64,000 bases of DNA, taken from Pelomyxa schiedti (lineage: Eukaryota > Evosea > Pelobiontida > Pelomyxidae). The notes beneath the pieces are model-generated. The model made no database searches, was not told the DNA's origin, and worked only from the letters and a program-made list of their open reading frames with translations. Both the position numbers and the translations under genes were made by a program. The stretch spans positions 124,001-188,000 of the forward strand of contig JAHLWZ010000530.1 in NCBI GenBank assembly GCA_020536535.1. Reading direction: 5' to 3'. Positions 45,375-54,547 of this stretch are shown piece by piece; the first letter of the stretch is position 1; each line of letters begins with the position of its first letter.

Positions 45375-47302
45375 ATGAGATCTGCCCTTTGTGCGGTTGG
45401 GCTTTGTTTGTGCTTGTGGCTGTCCGTGTGTGCAGGATCCGCCACAATTAATGCTGTTACGGACATTCCTGGTGTCGGTATGTCTCTTCTCCCCTTGGCC
45501 CACGGTCTGACCTTTTTTTTTTGTTAGACCCATCAGAGTACACTTTTTCAATGTACTCTGGATATGTTGGTGTTGGTGATGCTTCGCTTGGCCACAGATT
45601 GTTTTTTTACATTGTGGAGAGCCAGCGTGATCCTGCCAACGACCCAGTTATTGTAAAAATTGGTGGGGGGCCAGGTTGCTCAGCCGTTGGGGAGGGGTTC
45701 TTTGAAGTGGGACCCTTTGTAGCGGAGCCGGATGGCGAATCCCTCAGAGTTAATCAGTGGAGTTATAACACAGTTGCCAACGTATGCTATAATAAAGGGT
45801 AGGATAAGTATTGTATTGAATTACGAGTAATAATTCTCCCCCTATTTTTATGTAACCTGCTCCATTAAGCTGATTTATTTGGACTCTCCTTGTGGTACTG
45901 GCTTCAGCAAGGTACTTCCTCAATTATGTATTATTCAATCTAAAGTTCACAAGCCGACAATCGCTGGAAATATAGTCACTTCTGATAGCGTAGCTACCTC
46001 AGAAGCCTTTGATTTTCTGACCCAATTTTTTTCTGTTTTAAGACCCGATTGGATAACTAAGTATCATCCTTTCACTTAATATTAAGTTGTTAATCATTAC
46101 AGTCCCCTTTGGTTAATTGGGGGGAGTTATTGTGGTCACTACCTTCCTCAGGTTCCCTTTTTTTCTTTTTTTTTTCTTCTTCTTTTCTACCACCCTTTTG
46201 CATCGCTAAATGGCTCCCAAGTTAGCCAACTACATCCTCGAACACAATGGAGAAAACGGGACAAAGTTAAATTTTGCCGGGTTAGTGAAGAGAGCTTTTT
46301 CTTTTTTGGCCAACCCACAACTATCAGATTTACACTTGGAAATCCTCTCACTGATTTAGCCTATGACCAGTTTGCTCAAATTGTTGTCGCACTTGACTTC
46401 ACACTGTACCTAATGCTACTTTTCAGGATACTCTTTATACCCACACAATTATTTCCTCTCAGACATATAATTCGGCTGTAGCCAATTGTGATTTTTCCAT
46501 CGAGGGATTACTGGTGCCGCCCCCTTTGAAGAGCAAATGCACAGTTGATAACCAACAATATATCAAGCTCTTAATCTCAAATAGGCAGCCCTTCTTTCTA
46601 TAATGACTGAAATGGGGAATATCGATTCTTATGAACTCTATGGAAATCCTTGCACTGACAATGTACCTCTCATTCTAGATCTCATTGATGAGCAAATTTA
46701 TTCTAATAAGAGGTAATTTTTGCAGGAAACAATTTGGGCAAAACCTCAGCCATATTACCAACCCTGTATAGATTCTTTTGTTGAAGCTTGTAAGCTTACT
46801 GTTCTACAATTAATCTCTCAACTCAACTCTCCCCCAAGATATGAATAGAGCTGATGTGCAAAAAGCCTTCAACATTGATGGCACTGTAGTTTTTTCACAG
46901 TGCAACATGGATGTATGCGACCCTCTTCTATTCCCTTATTAACACTCACCAAGACTTTCACTTTCTGGAATGCAGATGACTTTGCTCGCAGCATGCTCCC
47001 TCTGTGGGCCACTCTCCCGGAATCTGGAATCAACATTTTAGTTTATGGAGGCGACGTGGACGACGTGATACCAACCTCGGGAACTAGAGCCTGGGTTGAT
47101 GGCCTAGCACTTCCGGAGGTATCTAGCTGGAAGCCATGGCTAGTTGAGGGTTTGGTGAGTAAATGCCTATTCCGTCTTGTTGCCATTTGGTTTACACTGA
47201 TGGAAGGTTTCTGGTTACTCACACCACTACCAAGGCCTTACATTCGCCACAGTGAAAAATGCAGGGTACACGATCTCCACCCATTTCAACCACCTAATTT
47301 AA
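45375..47302 (+). CDS. serine carboxypeptidase (peptidase S10) with Tyr at the catalytic His position
   Basis: Exon 1 (45375-45477) encodes a signal peptide (MRSALCAVGLCLCLWLSVCA). Exon 2 from 45528 is in phase and gives YSGYVGVGDASLGHRLFFY, the S10 motif KIGGGPGCSAVGEGFF, and NQWSYNTVANVCY. Later exons give LIYLDSPCGTGFSK and the nucleophile region LWLIGGSYCGHYLPQ (Gly instead of the usual Glu before the Ser). Then come FTLGNPLTD-like text, VYGGDVDDVIPTSGTRAW (Asp) and GYSHHYQGLTFATVKNAGYT. In active S10 enzymes the last motif ends GAGH, with the catalytic His; here the codon is TAC at 47267-47269. Secretion to an extracellular or lysosomal space is likely; hydrolytic activity is doubtful. 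All frames appear open with short introns; not every junction was fixed. Confidence 0.75.
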
Positions 47303-47499
47303 AGCACAACACAGGCACATGGTTGCGTACTGCCAACCCAAAACCACATTCCACATGTGGAGCAACTTCATAGCCGGCCAGTTCTAAGTTTACCTACACA
47401 ATCCACATCACCCAAAAGAGGGAAAAAAAAACGAACAGGGAAGCAGGCCTTTTTTTGTTTGTTTCTTTTTTGTTCTTGTGAAACCTGGAGCTTTTTGGG

Positions 47500-49405
47500 G
47501 TGTCGTCACGAGCCACGACAAGGCACCTGATACGAGGCAGGTGGAGGCTACTCATTCTTTTTGTAGTCGTTGCGTACCTCGGCGTTACACTGTGGTTTCT
47601 CTACTCAACCCTGCATCCCATGTCGGCCACTCCCACGATTGATACTGTTATCACTACTACTACTACTACAACAACCACGACAACCAACGGCGACGATAAC
47701 GAGGGCCATGACGGTTCGGGGGCGAAGGGACACGACCATGGCCCAGGCACAAAAGTGGATGTTGGGCTGAATGAGAATGATGGGACGGCGGCAGAGGTCA
47801 CTGGTGAGACTGACATAAACAAGGGGGGTACTGCTGCTGCTGTTGCTGCAACTGTGCCAAATATTATGCACCCTAGAGTGCATGTGTTTTATTACCCTTG
47901 GTACGCTTCTATGGAGTATGATGGGAGGTGGTCACACTGGAACCACAGAATACTTCCTCACTGGAACCCAGTCACTGCTAAGGGGGTGTGCTCTTTTGTC
48001 CTCTTCTTTCGTTTGCTTTTGTTCATAAGAAGCTTGTTACCTGCAGTTATAACATTCTCCCTGAGTTTCAATTTTTAGTCACTGATTGGTTTCTTAGTTC
48101 CCGACAGGGTTCAATTACAACCCTCCTGATGACATAGGAGCAAACTTCTACCCAGCACTTGGTCCATATTCATCAAGAAATGAGGTTCACACCATCTGCT
48201 TTTTTGCTTTCCCCAATTCACACTTTACAAGTAGACAGTAATTGCACAGCATATGTCTGACCTTTCCGGCTATATTGTGGTTGTATCGTGGTGGGGAATA
48301 CCATCCCGGCGTGTATGTCCTCACGGAAATTCGTAAATTTAAATTGACACCCACTGTTTTAGGCTAGTGCCGACGGGGAAGGGTATACTACAGATACAGT
48401 AATGCCCCTTCTGTTGAGTGCAGCAGAGACTGCTGGATGTAAACTGGCAATCCACCTGGAACCGTATCCTGGCAGATCTGCCTCTACTGTGAAGGAAGAT
48501 CTTAAATATATTTCTAAGCAGTATGGAAAGCACCCGGCCTTCTATCGCACTCCTGATACCCACTTGCCCGTGGTTTATGTGTATGTTACATATTTTGAGG
48601 TACATAAATGTAAGCATTTTTAAGGTACGATTCTTACCAAACTGAAGCAAGTGAATGGGCAACGCTACTCAAAGTTGATGGCAGTAGATCAATTAGGGGG
48701 ACTGACCATGATGCAATCATGCTGGCTTTGCTTGTTGAGCAAAAGGACTGGTTACTGGTTTCGGCCGGCTTTGATGGTGTCTACACTTACTTTGCTGTAC
48801 GGTTTCATACCAATACTGTACGTTAAATTAATCTTACATAGGCAGATGGATTTACATATGGATCATCAAGGCATAACTGGGAATCCATTGCAACAAAAGC
48901 TAAAACAGAAGATTGCTTCCTCTCCCTGAGTGTCGGTCCAGGATATATTGATACAAGAATAAGACCATGTACTCCTTTTTTTTTTTGGGAGAATTGCTAA
49001 ACATTAATGCCAAATGTCACTAGGGAATGATGCCAACACACATTCAAGGAAAAACGGTGCGTATTATGAAGATGCATGGAGAGCAGCAACTTCCACGCAA
49101 CCTGGTATGGTCTAAATACAAAAAATTATTTCAACATTCTCACTGAGGCACCAGATTTCATTTCTGTAACAAGTTACAATGAGTGGCATGAAGGTAGAAC
49201 CTAAAATTCAAAAAAACCAGCTCACTTAACACGAATTCAAGGAACTCAAATAGAAGCCGCTGTTCCAAAAAAAATAGGCACCTCAGTCAACCCCACGTTC
49301 GAAAGTGGATACACATACTCGGACTATCAACCCCATGAGCCGGATTTCTACCTTACAACAACCAGAAACCACGCAATGCAATTTGACCCTCCAAACAAAA
49401 CGTGA
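47500..49405 (+). CDS. GH99-like endo-alpha-mannosidase family, type II membrane protein
   Basis: Exon 1 encodes a basic N-terminus, one membrane anchor (LLILFVVVAYLGVTLWFLYS), a Thr/Gly/His-rich stem, and the start of the catalytic domain (HVFYYPWYASMEYDGRWSHW, NHRILPHWNP). Later exons add GFNYNPPDDIGANFYPALGP, VVSWWG, KLAIHLEPYPGRSASTVKED, WATLLKVDG and the signature SYNEWHEGTQIEAAVP, whose acidic residues belong to the GH99 active site. The end is QFDPPNKT. This layout matches Golgi MANEA-type endo-alpha-1,2-mannosidases, which trim glucosylated mannose from N-glycans. No in-frame ATG precedes the anchor: the frame opens after a TGA near 47480 and a GTG at 47500 is the first near-cognate codon, so an upstream exon or non-AUG start must exist. 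Confidence 0.8.
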
Positions 49406-49460
49406 AAATGAAAGTGTTGGATGCTTCCAAATAATTTAGATCACTTTACTGTTGCACAAA

Positions 49461-51471
49461 TTACCAGGTATAAACCCAGGAATAGCTGGTAACATTGGAA
49501 GCCATAGGTGAGCCATTCAGTGTACCTCCTGATTCTATCATGCACTTAATTCCGGAGGCATCATACATTTCACCATTCCTCCATACTGTTTTTGTGTTCA
49601 TAATAAACAAAATCTAGGGGGACTGTGCACACCAAGTCTGAATCCGTCACTGAACATGATTGGGTCCGATTCATGGAATCTGTATGCGGACCACTGTGCT
49701 AAGTCATTGTCATTTCCGTTGTGTGTGTATCCACTGACGGGCATGTCTGGTTCCGTAAATTAAGCACAAAGGGAATTGGTATCGGCGTATTGGTTGGAAT
49801 TTCGTACGGAATTCTCCTGCATTGAAGTACCACCCGCTATCATAATAGTCTTCAGTTCCAGTACTAAGCACAATGCCTGACATTGTGAATCAAAATGCAG
49901 TGGGTATGAAGTTACCTGGGAACTTGGTGTAAGTATTTGTGTACATATGGAAGCAGCCTTCTAAGAAGCTAAACAGGGATTAGAACAATGAAGTCTTTTC
50001 GACTGAAACACACTTCCAATTGCCACTTTCAACCATGAGAGTAGACATAAAGTGCATGCCATTCCCTGAGGGCACATTGACCTAAACCTTGTTGTTTGGT
50101 GGATGGGCTAAAAAAGAAAAAAAAACCATTTCCACGAAGTCCAGAGCATCATAGGTTCCTTCTACAATAAACTGACGGAGTCTAGAGGTCTGTGGGAGCT
50201 GGACACCGAGGAAGTTGAGAGGAATATCTAGCTAGGGTTAAAAGAAAGGATCCTCTCACGAAGTTGGCACACACTTGCACCACCACGAACAATCATGTAG
50301 AGACTCCAGCAAGTATTTGGGTGTTGTATTGTTACTCGGATGCTAGATGAAAAAGGAACCCGGAAATTCCAGAACCAGGCAGCATCGAGAGCTCCTTTGC
50401 CAAACCTGAATGAGTGTAAACTCTCATTTTTTGGAAGGAAAGAGGAAAGTAACCAAATAGTTCCCCAAGGTGCTTGCTGAAATTACATATTAGTAATTCA
50501 AATATCTAAATGTTTTGCGGCATACGGAGTCATCAAATCCAACACCACAAGCCATTGCCGGTGAAAAAGCAATACTGGCTTCTTCCTCTTCATCTACATA
50601 ATAGCGCACCTGTGCTTTGCGTTAGTTAAAGAGTACCCCCTCTATTGAAATACAATGAGATCTTTTTCGTTCCCGTCTGGCTAAAAGTGTGTTAGCATTA
50701 ATTGTTTGGTGGGGTGTTACAATTGTCATCCAAAAGTGTGTCATTGCCCCGTATTGCCCTGCATCGTGTGAGGGGATTGTCAATGTGAAAACGAAGAACC
50801 AGAAGCAAGCCAATGCTGATAGAGAGTGGTTTCAGTTGGTGTTACAACACCCTGAGAATAGCCAAAACCAAATGTCAAATCGTTCACTGAAGGGTCATCA
50901 CATCTAATGAAATAAGAGGAAGAATTTGATAAGAGTGAATGATTACTTGCAAAGCCTTTGCACAGTTGGATAGGATGCACCGCAGTACACTCCTCCAGGT
51001 ACATCAACATACCCGAGGCACTGATAGTAGTTGCTAATCAAAGGGGTGAGAGGAAAAAAACCTTTTTGTAATCAAGTGACTTGGGGTCCGAAACATAGTT
51101 TGGTTGGTCAGAGCTTGTATACTTTTCACCTGTGGCAGCTGTCCTACAATTTATCCCCAACTTCAAGTAAAAAAGAAAAAGTAAATGTGGGATGCCAGGA
51201 GACTGGAAAAAATAAACAGAGGGAGCAAAGCCAACCTGCGTGAAAAGGTCGACTGTGTTGTTGGTTTCAATTTGTGGATTGCAATTCTTCTTGATAGAGT
51301 GGCAAAAGTCGGTGCACGATTGTCCCTGGTTGCTCTGCCCAAGAACTCCCCATTAGATAGGACTTTAATTTTTCATTTCAACAGCGCTACCATGTAGTAG
51401 GTAGATTCAGCAATGGAGTACATCCCAAAACACATAACCACCCAACCAACAACCCCTAGGTGCCCAGCCAT
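49461..51471 (-). CDS. secreted DUF2961 / GH172-like glycoside hydrolase
   Basis: Reconstructed on the minus strand from many short exons. Exon 1 (51391-51471) is a 27-residue signal peptide ([20 protein letters not shown] ...). Next come Cys-rich exons ([40 protein letters not shown]), then the DUF2961 core: [40 protein letters not shown], and the hallmark [19 protein letters not shown] near 49830. [20 protein letters not shown] and [12 protein letters not shown] close the protein. DUF2961 defines GH172 enzymes (fructan dianhydride and arabinofuranoside chemistry in bacteria). The substrate here is unknown; the Cys-rich N-terminal module is not a known part of that family. It converges with the GH99-like gene at a distance of about 55 bp. 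Confidence 0.7.
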
Positions 51472-52206
51472 GATTTTTTTTTAAAGTTTCGTTGTGTAAA
51501 CGGCCGGTGGTGCCTCTTACCAGAAAGCTGGATGGACTTCGAAGACCAGAAACTGATGAATGGGTGGTTTTGGATTTGGCATCAGGAGGGAGGAATCCGA
51601 CCGCTGGGGAATGTCGTTAAAACGGAAAGCAATTTTTGGCCTTGGGCTTGAATAAAAGTGGGAAAAAGTGCTTGGCCTTGGGCTTGAGACTTGAGAGGAG
51701 GAGTGTAAGGCGGAAGTAACAAAATCGTGGCACCTAATTACAAAGGGGAAAATTAGGCACAAGATTAGAACTGGAAATTACCTTGGACTTCTTGCTTGAC
51801 CTCTTGAAATCGAGACAAAGTTGTAAAAGTGGGAAAAAGTGCTTGGCCTTGGGCTCGAAAGTTGTAATTACACAAATGCTAGATCAAGCAGGGTATGCAG
51901 TTTCCAGCGGTGGTAGAAAGGATACTAGGTAGCTCCATTCAGTTGGCAGCAAACAGCTACGAGATTAGTTATTAGTGCATTGCCATGAGCGATTAATTGC
52001 AAAACGAAATACCATGAAAAAAAACCCACAACAAAAAACAAGTGGTAAGTACGGCTGTAATACCTGTGTTTTGTTGCTGGTACCGGTGGCTGGTTTTTGA
52101 TTTTCTGACTCGATTTGTTTGTTTTACAAAATAATGCGGATCTGGATCCCAGAGAATTAAAAGGCGCGAAACAGTAATTAAAAAGCAACTGTGCAGTTGA
52201 GCTATT
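51472..52206. other. intergenic region with short direct repeats
   Basis: 735 bp without a supported gene. It holds two copies of a 31-bp unit (51654-51684 and 51825-51855) and a third partial copy of the GCTTGGCCTTGGGCTTGA word near 51637. Open frames on the minus strand are short and lack protein-like composition. Confidence 0.4.
51654..51855. repeat. two 31-bp direct repeats, 171 bp apart
   Basis: Copies at 51654-51684 and 51825-51855 begin AAAAGTGGGAAAAAGTGCTT and end GGCCTTGGGCT. Both lie on the same strand, and flanking sequence also shows weaker GACTT/GAGAC similarity. Confidence 0.7.
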
Positions 52207-52719
52207 TTAATTTTTGGTAATTCTACGATGGTGCGTACTCAATGCCGTGCCGACGTACAACGAAATAAACCTGATGTTGCGCACATTGTTGGTGCCGGCG
52301 AATTCGAAGTAGTTGGATCTTGTGCCAATATTCACAGTCGCAGTGTTGAGGAGGTTCAGAAGTTTGGTCGAAGGCTGGAGAACTGGGGAGCCTTTTTGGT
52401 TTTTTTTGGGAGGATCACGCTCGACCTGTTCCTCAGTACTTATTTTTTGCACCTCGTCTCTACTGCCCCAATAATCATCACTCGTTTGGTATGTGCTCAT
52501 GGCGCAGTGCGAATTTTGGGACTGCCCAAACTTTTTCGGTGTGCACACGATCAAAAAACGAGCGTTTTTCTGGGAAAACAGTGTGCACACAGTTTGCAGC
52601 ACGCCAACGGCCAACAGACACACCAATGTGCTTCCCACCCCAAAAAAATCAGGCACAGCCTGGACCATTTTTTTGTTTTTGTCGATTTGGGTCCGATCGG
52701 ACTTTCTACACTCTTTCAC
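52207..52719 (-). CDS. hypothetical protein
   Basis: A 170-codon open frame (MKECRKSDRTQIDKNKKMVQ ...) with one possible membrane segment (TLVCLLAVGVLQTVCTLF) and an acidic/basic middle. A plus-strand frame of similar length overlaps it almost exactly, so open length alone does not decide between them. I prefer the minus strand because of its more ordinary residue mix and its placement upstream of other minus genes. No family is recognised; it may be non-coding. Confidence 0.25.
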   Translation of the reverse strand: MKECRKSDRTQIDKNKKMVQAVPDFFGVGSTLVCLLAVGVLQTVCTLFSQKNARFLIVCTPKKFGQSQNSHCAMSTYQTSDDYWGSRDEVQKISTEEQVERDPPKKNQKGSPVLQPSTKLLNLLNTATVNIGTRSNYFEFAGTNNVRNIRFISLYVGTALSTHHRRITKN

Positions 52720-52833
52720 GCGCGAGATGGTTCGGTCCTGAATGCTTTGTGATGTTGTTCAGGACCGTGTGTGTTTGAGTGCATTTTCTTATACTAGGGC
52801 TTGTTTCTGCTAAAAGTGAAAGACATCCGATTC

Positions 52834-53843
52834 TCAAACACCGGATTTGGGGTGGGATCCCTTTTCTCGGCGGGCTCTGTATCTGGTTTGGTAGGTTGTT
52901 TGGGAGGGCAGTTGGGTTGTTTGAGAGTGTTGTTGTTTCTTCCTTTTTTTCTGCGTGGGTGTTTCTGGCTGCTGATTGTCAGGCTGCAAATGTGAAGATG
53001 GTGGGGAATATCCCTGAGGGTGGTGAAGGGATTGAACTCCTACTTGTGGAGTGGGAAGCTGTTCCATGAGAGACAGAGGTGGTGGTGTTTGGGGAATGGA
53101 TTGTGGTGGAGTTGGAGGAGGAGGAACAGGCAGTGGTGGAGGAATAGGCTGTTGTTGTGTTTGAGCTGGGGTTGTTGAAAGGGTTTCACTATGGAAATCT
53201 AGTGTTTCTTGTGGCACAGGAACATCTGTACTTGAAGGTGGAGGACGCTGTGCAGATGAATAAATAGGACATTGTAGAGAGAGACACTGTGAGGGAACAA
53301 TGAAAAAAAACATTGTTATTGCTGAAAGTGGTAACACTGTGTGATTCTGGTGGATATCAGTCTGCCATGGATCAGGAGGCTGTTGAGACATTGGTTGCAG
53401 TCCAAACTCTTGATTAACAGTGTCTGTTAACACCAGAGCATGAGGTAGATTGACAGAGATCTCCTGTCGTGTCCTTGAATTTGGGTGTGCATGCCATTGC
53501 TCAGAGAGGGTCAATTTTTCTTTACTAGCTTTCTTTTTAGCAAGTTGGAACTGTTCCAGAGAATACTGAGTTGAACTCTGGTGTATAAGATCACACAAGG
53601 TAACAAGTTCCTCAAAGCAGTCTGGCTTCGCGGTGTTTGTCTTTTCAGGGTTTTGTTAGCTTCTGTGGGCTCGAGAATAAGTCCCACAGAGGAAGAAAAC
53701 GAGTGAGAGTGAAGAGAATAAAGGGTTCTCTTGTTTGTTCTCGTCGTTGTTGTAAGGGGATAAAAAGGGAGTGTGTAAAATCTCGCAGAGCGGTTGTGCG
53801 ATTGGGTTAAAAGACCACGATGTTCAAATGGATTCTCGGACAA
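52834..53843 (-). CDS. Pro/Gln-rich protein with basic C-terminus, unknown family
   Basis: The minus-strand frame around 53350-53640 reads PDCFEELVTLCDLIHQSSTQ, then YSLEQFQLAKKKASKEKLTL and ISVNLPHALVLTDTVNQEFG, a compact helical module. A 51-nt intron (GTGTTA ... TCACAG, about 53291-53341) joins it to a Pro-rich region (IPPPLPVPPPPTPPQSIPQT). The tail is basic and looks like a nuclear localisation signal (PTQKKRKKQQHSQ). An ATG frame at 53843 (MSENPFEHRG ...) may supply a 5' exon, but the frame change near 53620 is not resolved. Domain order suggests a nuclear regulatory protein; that is inference. Confidence 0.45.
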
Positions 53844-54429
53844 GTGTGCATGTAATCAAAACCGCCTGCCACGTTGTTGTTGCTGTATTTGTGCGCCCAG
53901 CTGCGCTGTGCGCTGATCATTACCTTCGCTGTCTCATTCTGGTAATAGTCCAGATTCGGCTCAGTCCTCAGTCTCTCCAATCATCCCGCTAAAGTGCGCC
54001 AGACTTCAGAGCCTCGCGAGCAAGGCCGAGTTCGTGTACTTTGTGGAAGTACACAGAATCAAAGTGTGCCCACTTCAATCCACGTGTGCCTTTTTCATGA
54101 TGAAGAGGTTTTGAAGAGGTATACATACACCTGTATGGAACATGTTGTTTTTTTCTCTTTCCAGTTGCAAAGAAGGAACAAAATGTATGCTGTTTGGTGT
54201 TGCTTGTGACTTGTTGGTAGCAGAGGGTGGAGGATTTGTTCAAAAGAGTATGATGTACAATGGGGGGCACATACATCACCCTGTTAGTCAAAAGTACCCC
54301 AGGAAAAGATATAAGATGAAAATTACACACTGCCTGGGTTTGCAGGCAATCCATCCCGTTGCCAAAGCAGTCTCAGACAACAAACCCTCCTTGGGTCGTG
54401 GACCTCACACCTTCCTCCAATCCTGTTGA
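53821..54429 (+). CDS. unidentified Cys-containing protein, 5' end uncertain
   Basis: Two joined exons are convincing: RLQSLASKAEFVYFVEVHRI then KVCPLQSTCAFFMMK (about 53998-54110), and, after an intron ending CTTTCCAG at 54164, SCKEGTKCMLFGVACDLLVA then EGGGFVQKSMMYNGGHIHHP to a TGA at 54429. The phase-2 joint completes a Ser codon. An ATG at 53821 (MFKWILGQ) followed by a GTGTGC donor may be the first exon, overlapping the 5' end of the divergent minus gene. No family is recognised; the paired Cys and His residues could bind metal. Confidence 0.4.
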
Positions 54430-54547
54430 GAGAAAAAAATGGGAATTTTTCAAAGTGTGTGACACATACATCATGGGTTTTCAATGAAGGGCTACAACTT
54501 GGCTGTGTTGTGTTTGAAAAAAAATTTCAAAGTGACTTATTATTTTA

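Noticed and set aside
52228-52778. Plus-strand 174-codon frame
   Set aside because: Overlaps a minus frame of equal length; Cys/His/Phe-rich composition looks non-coding. Neither strand is secure.
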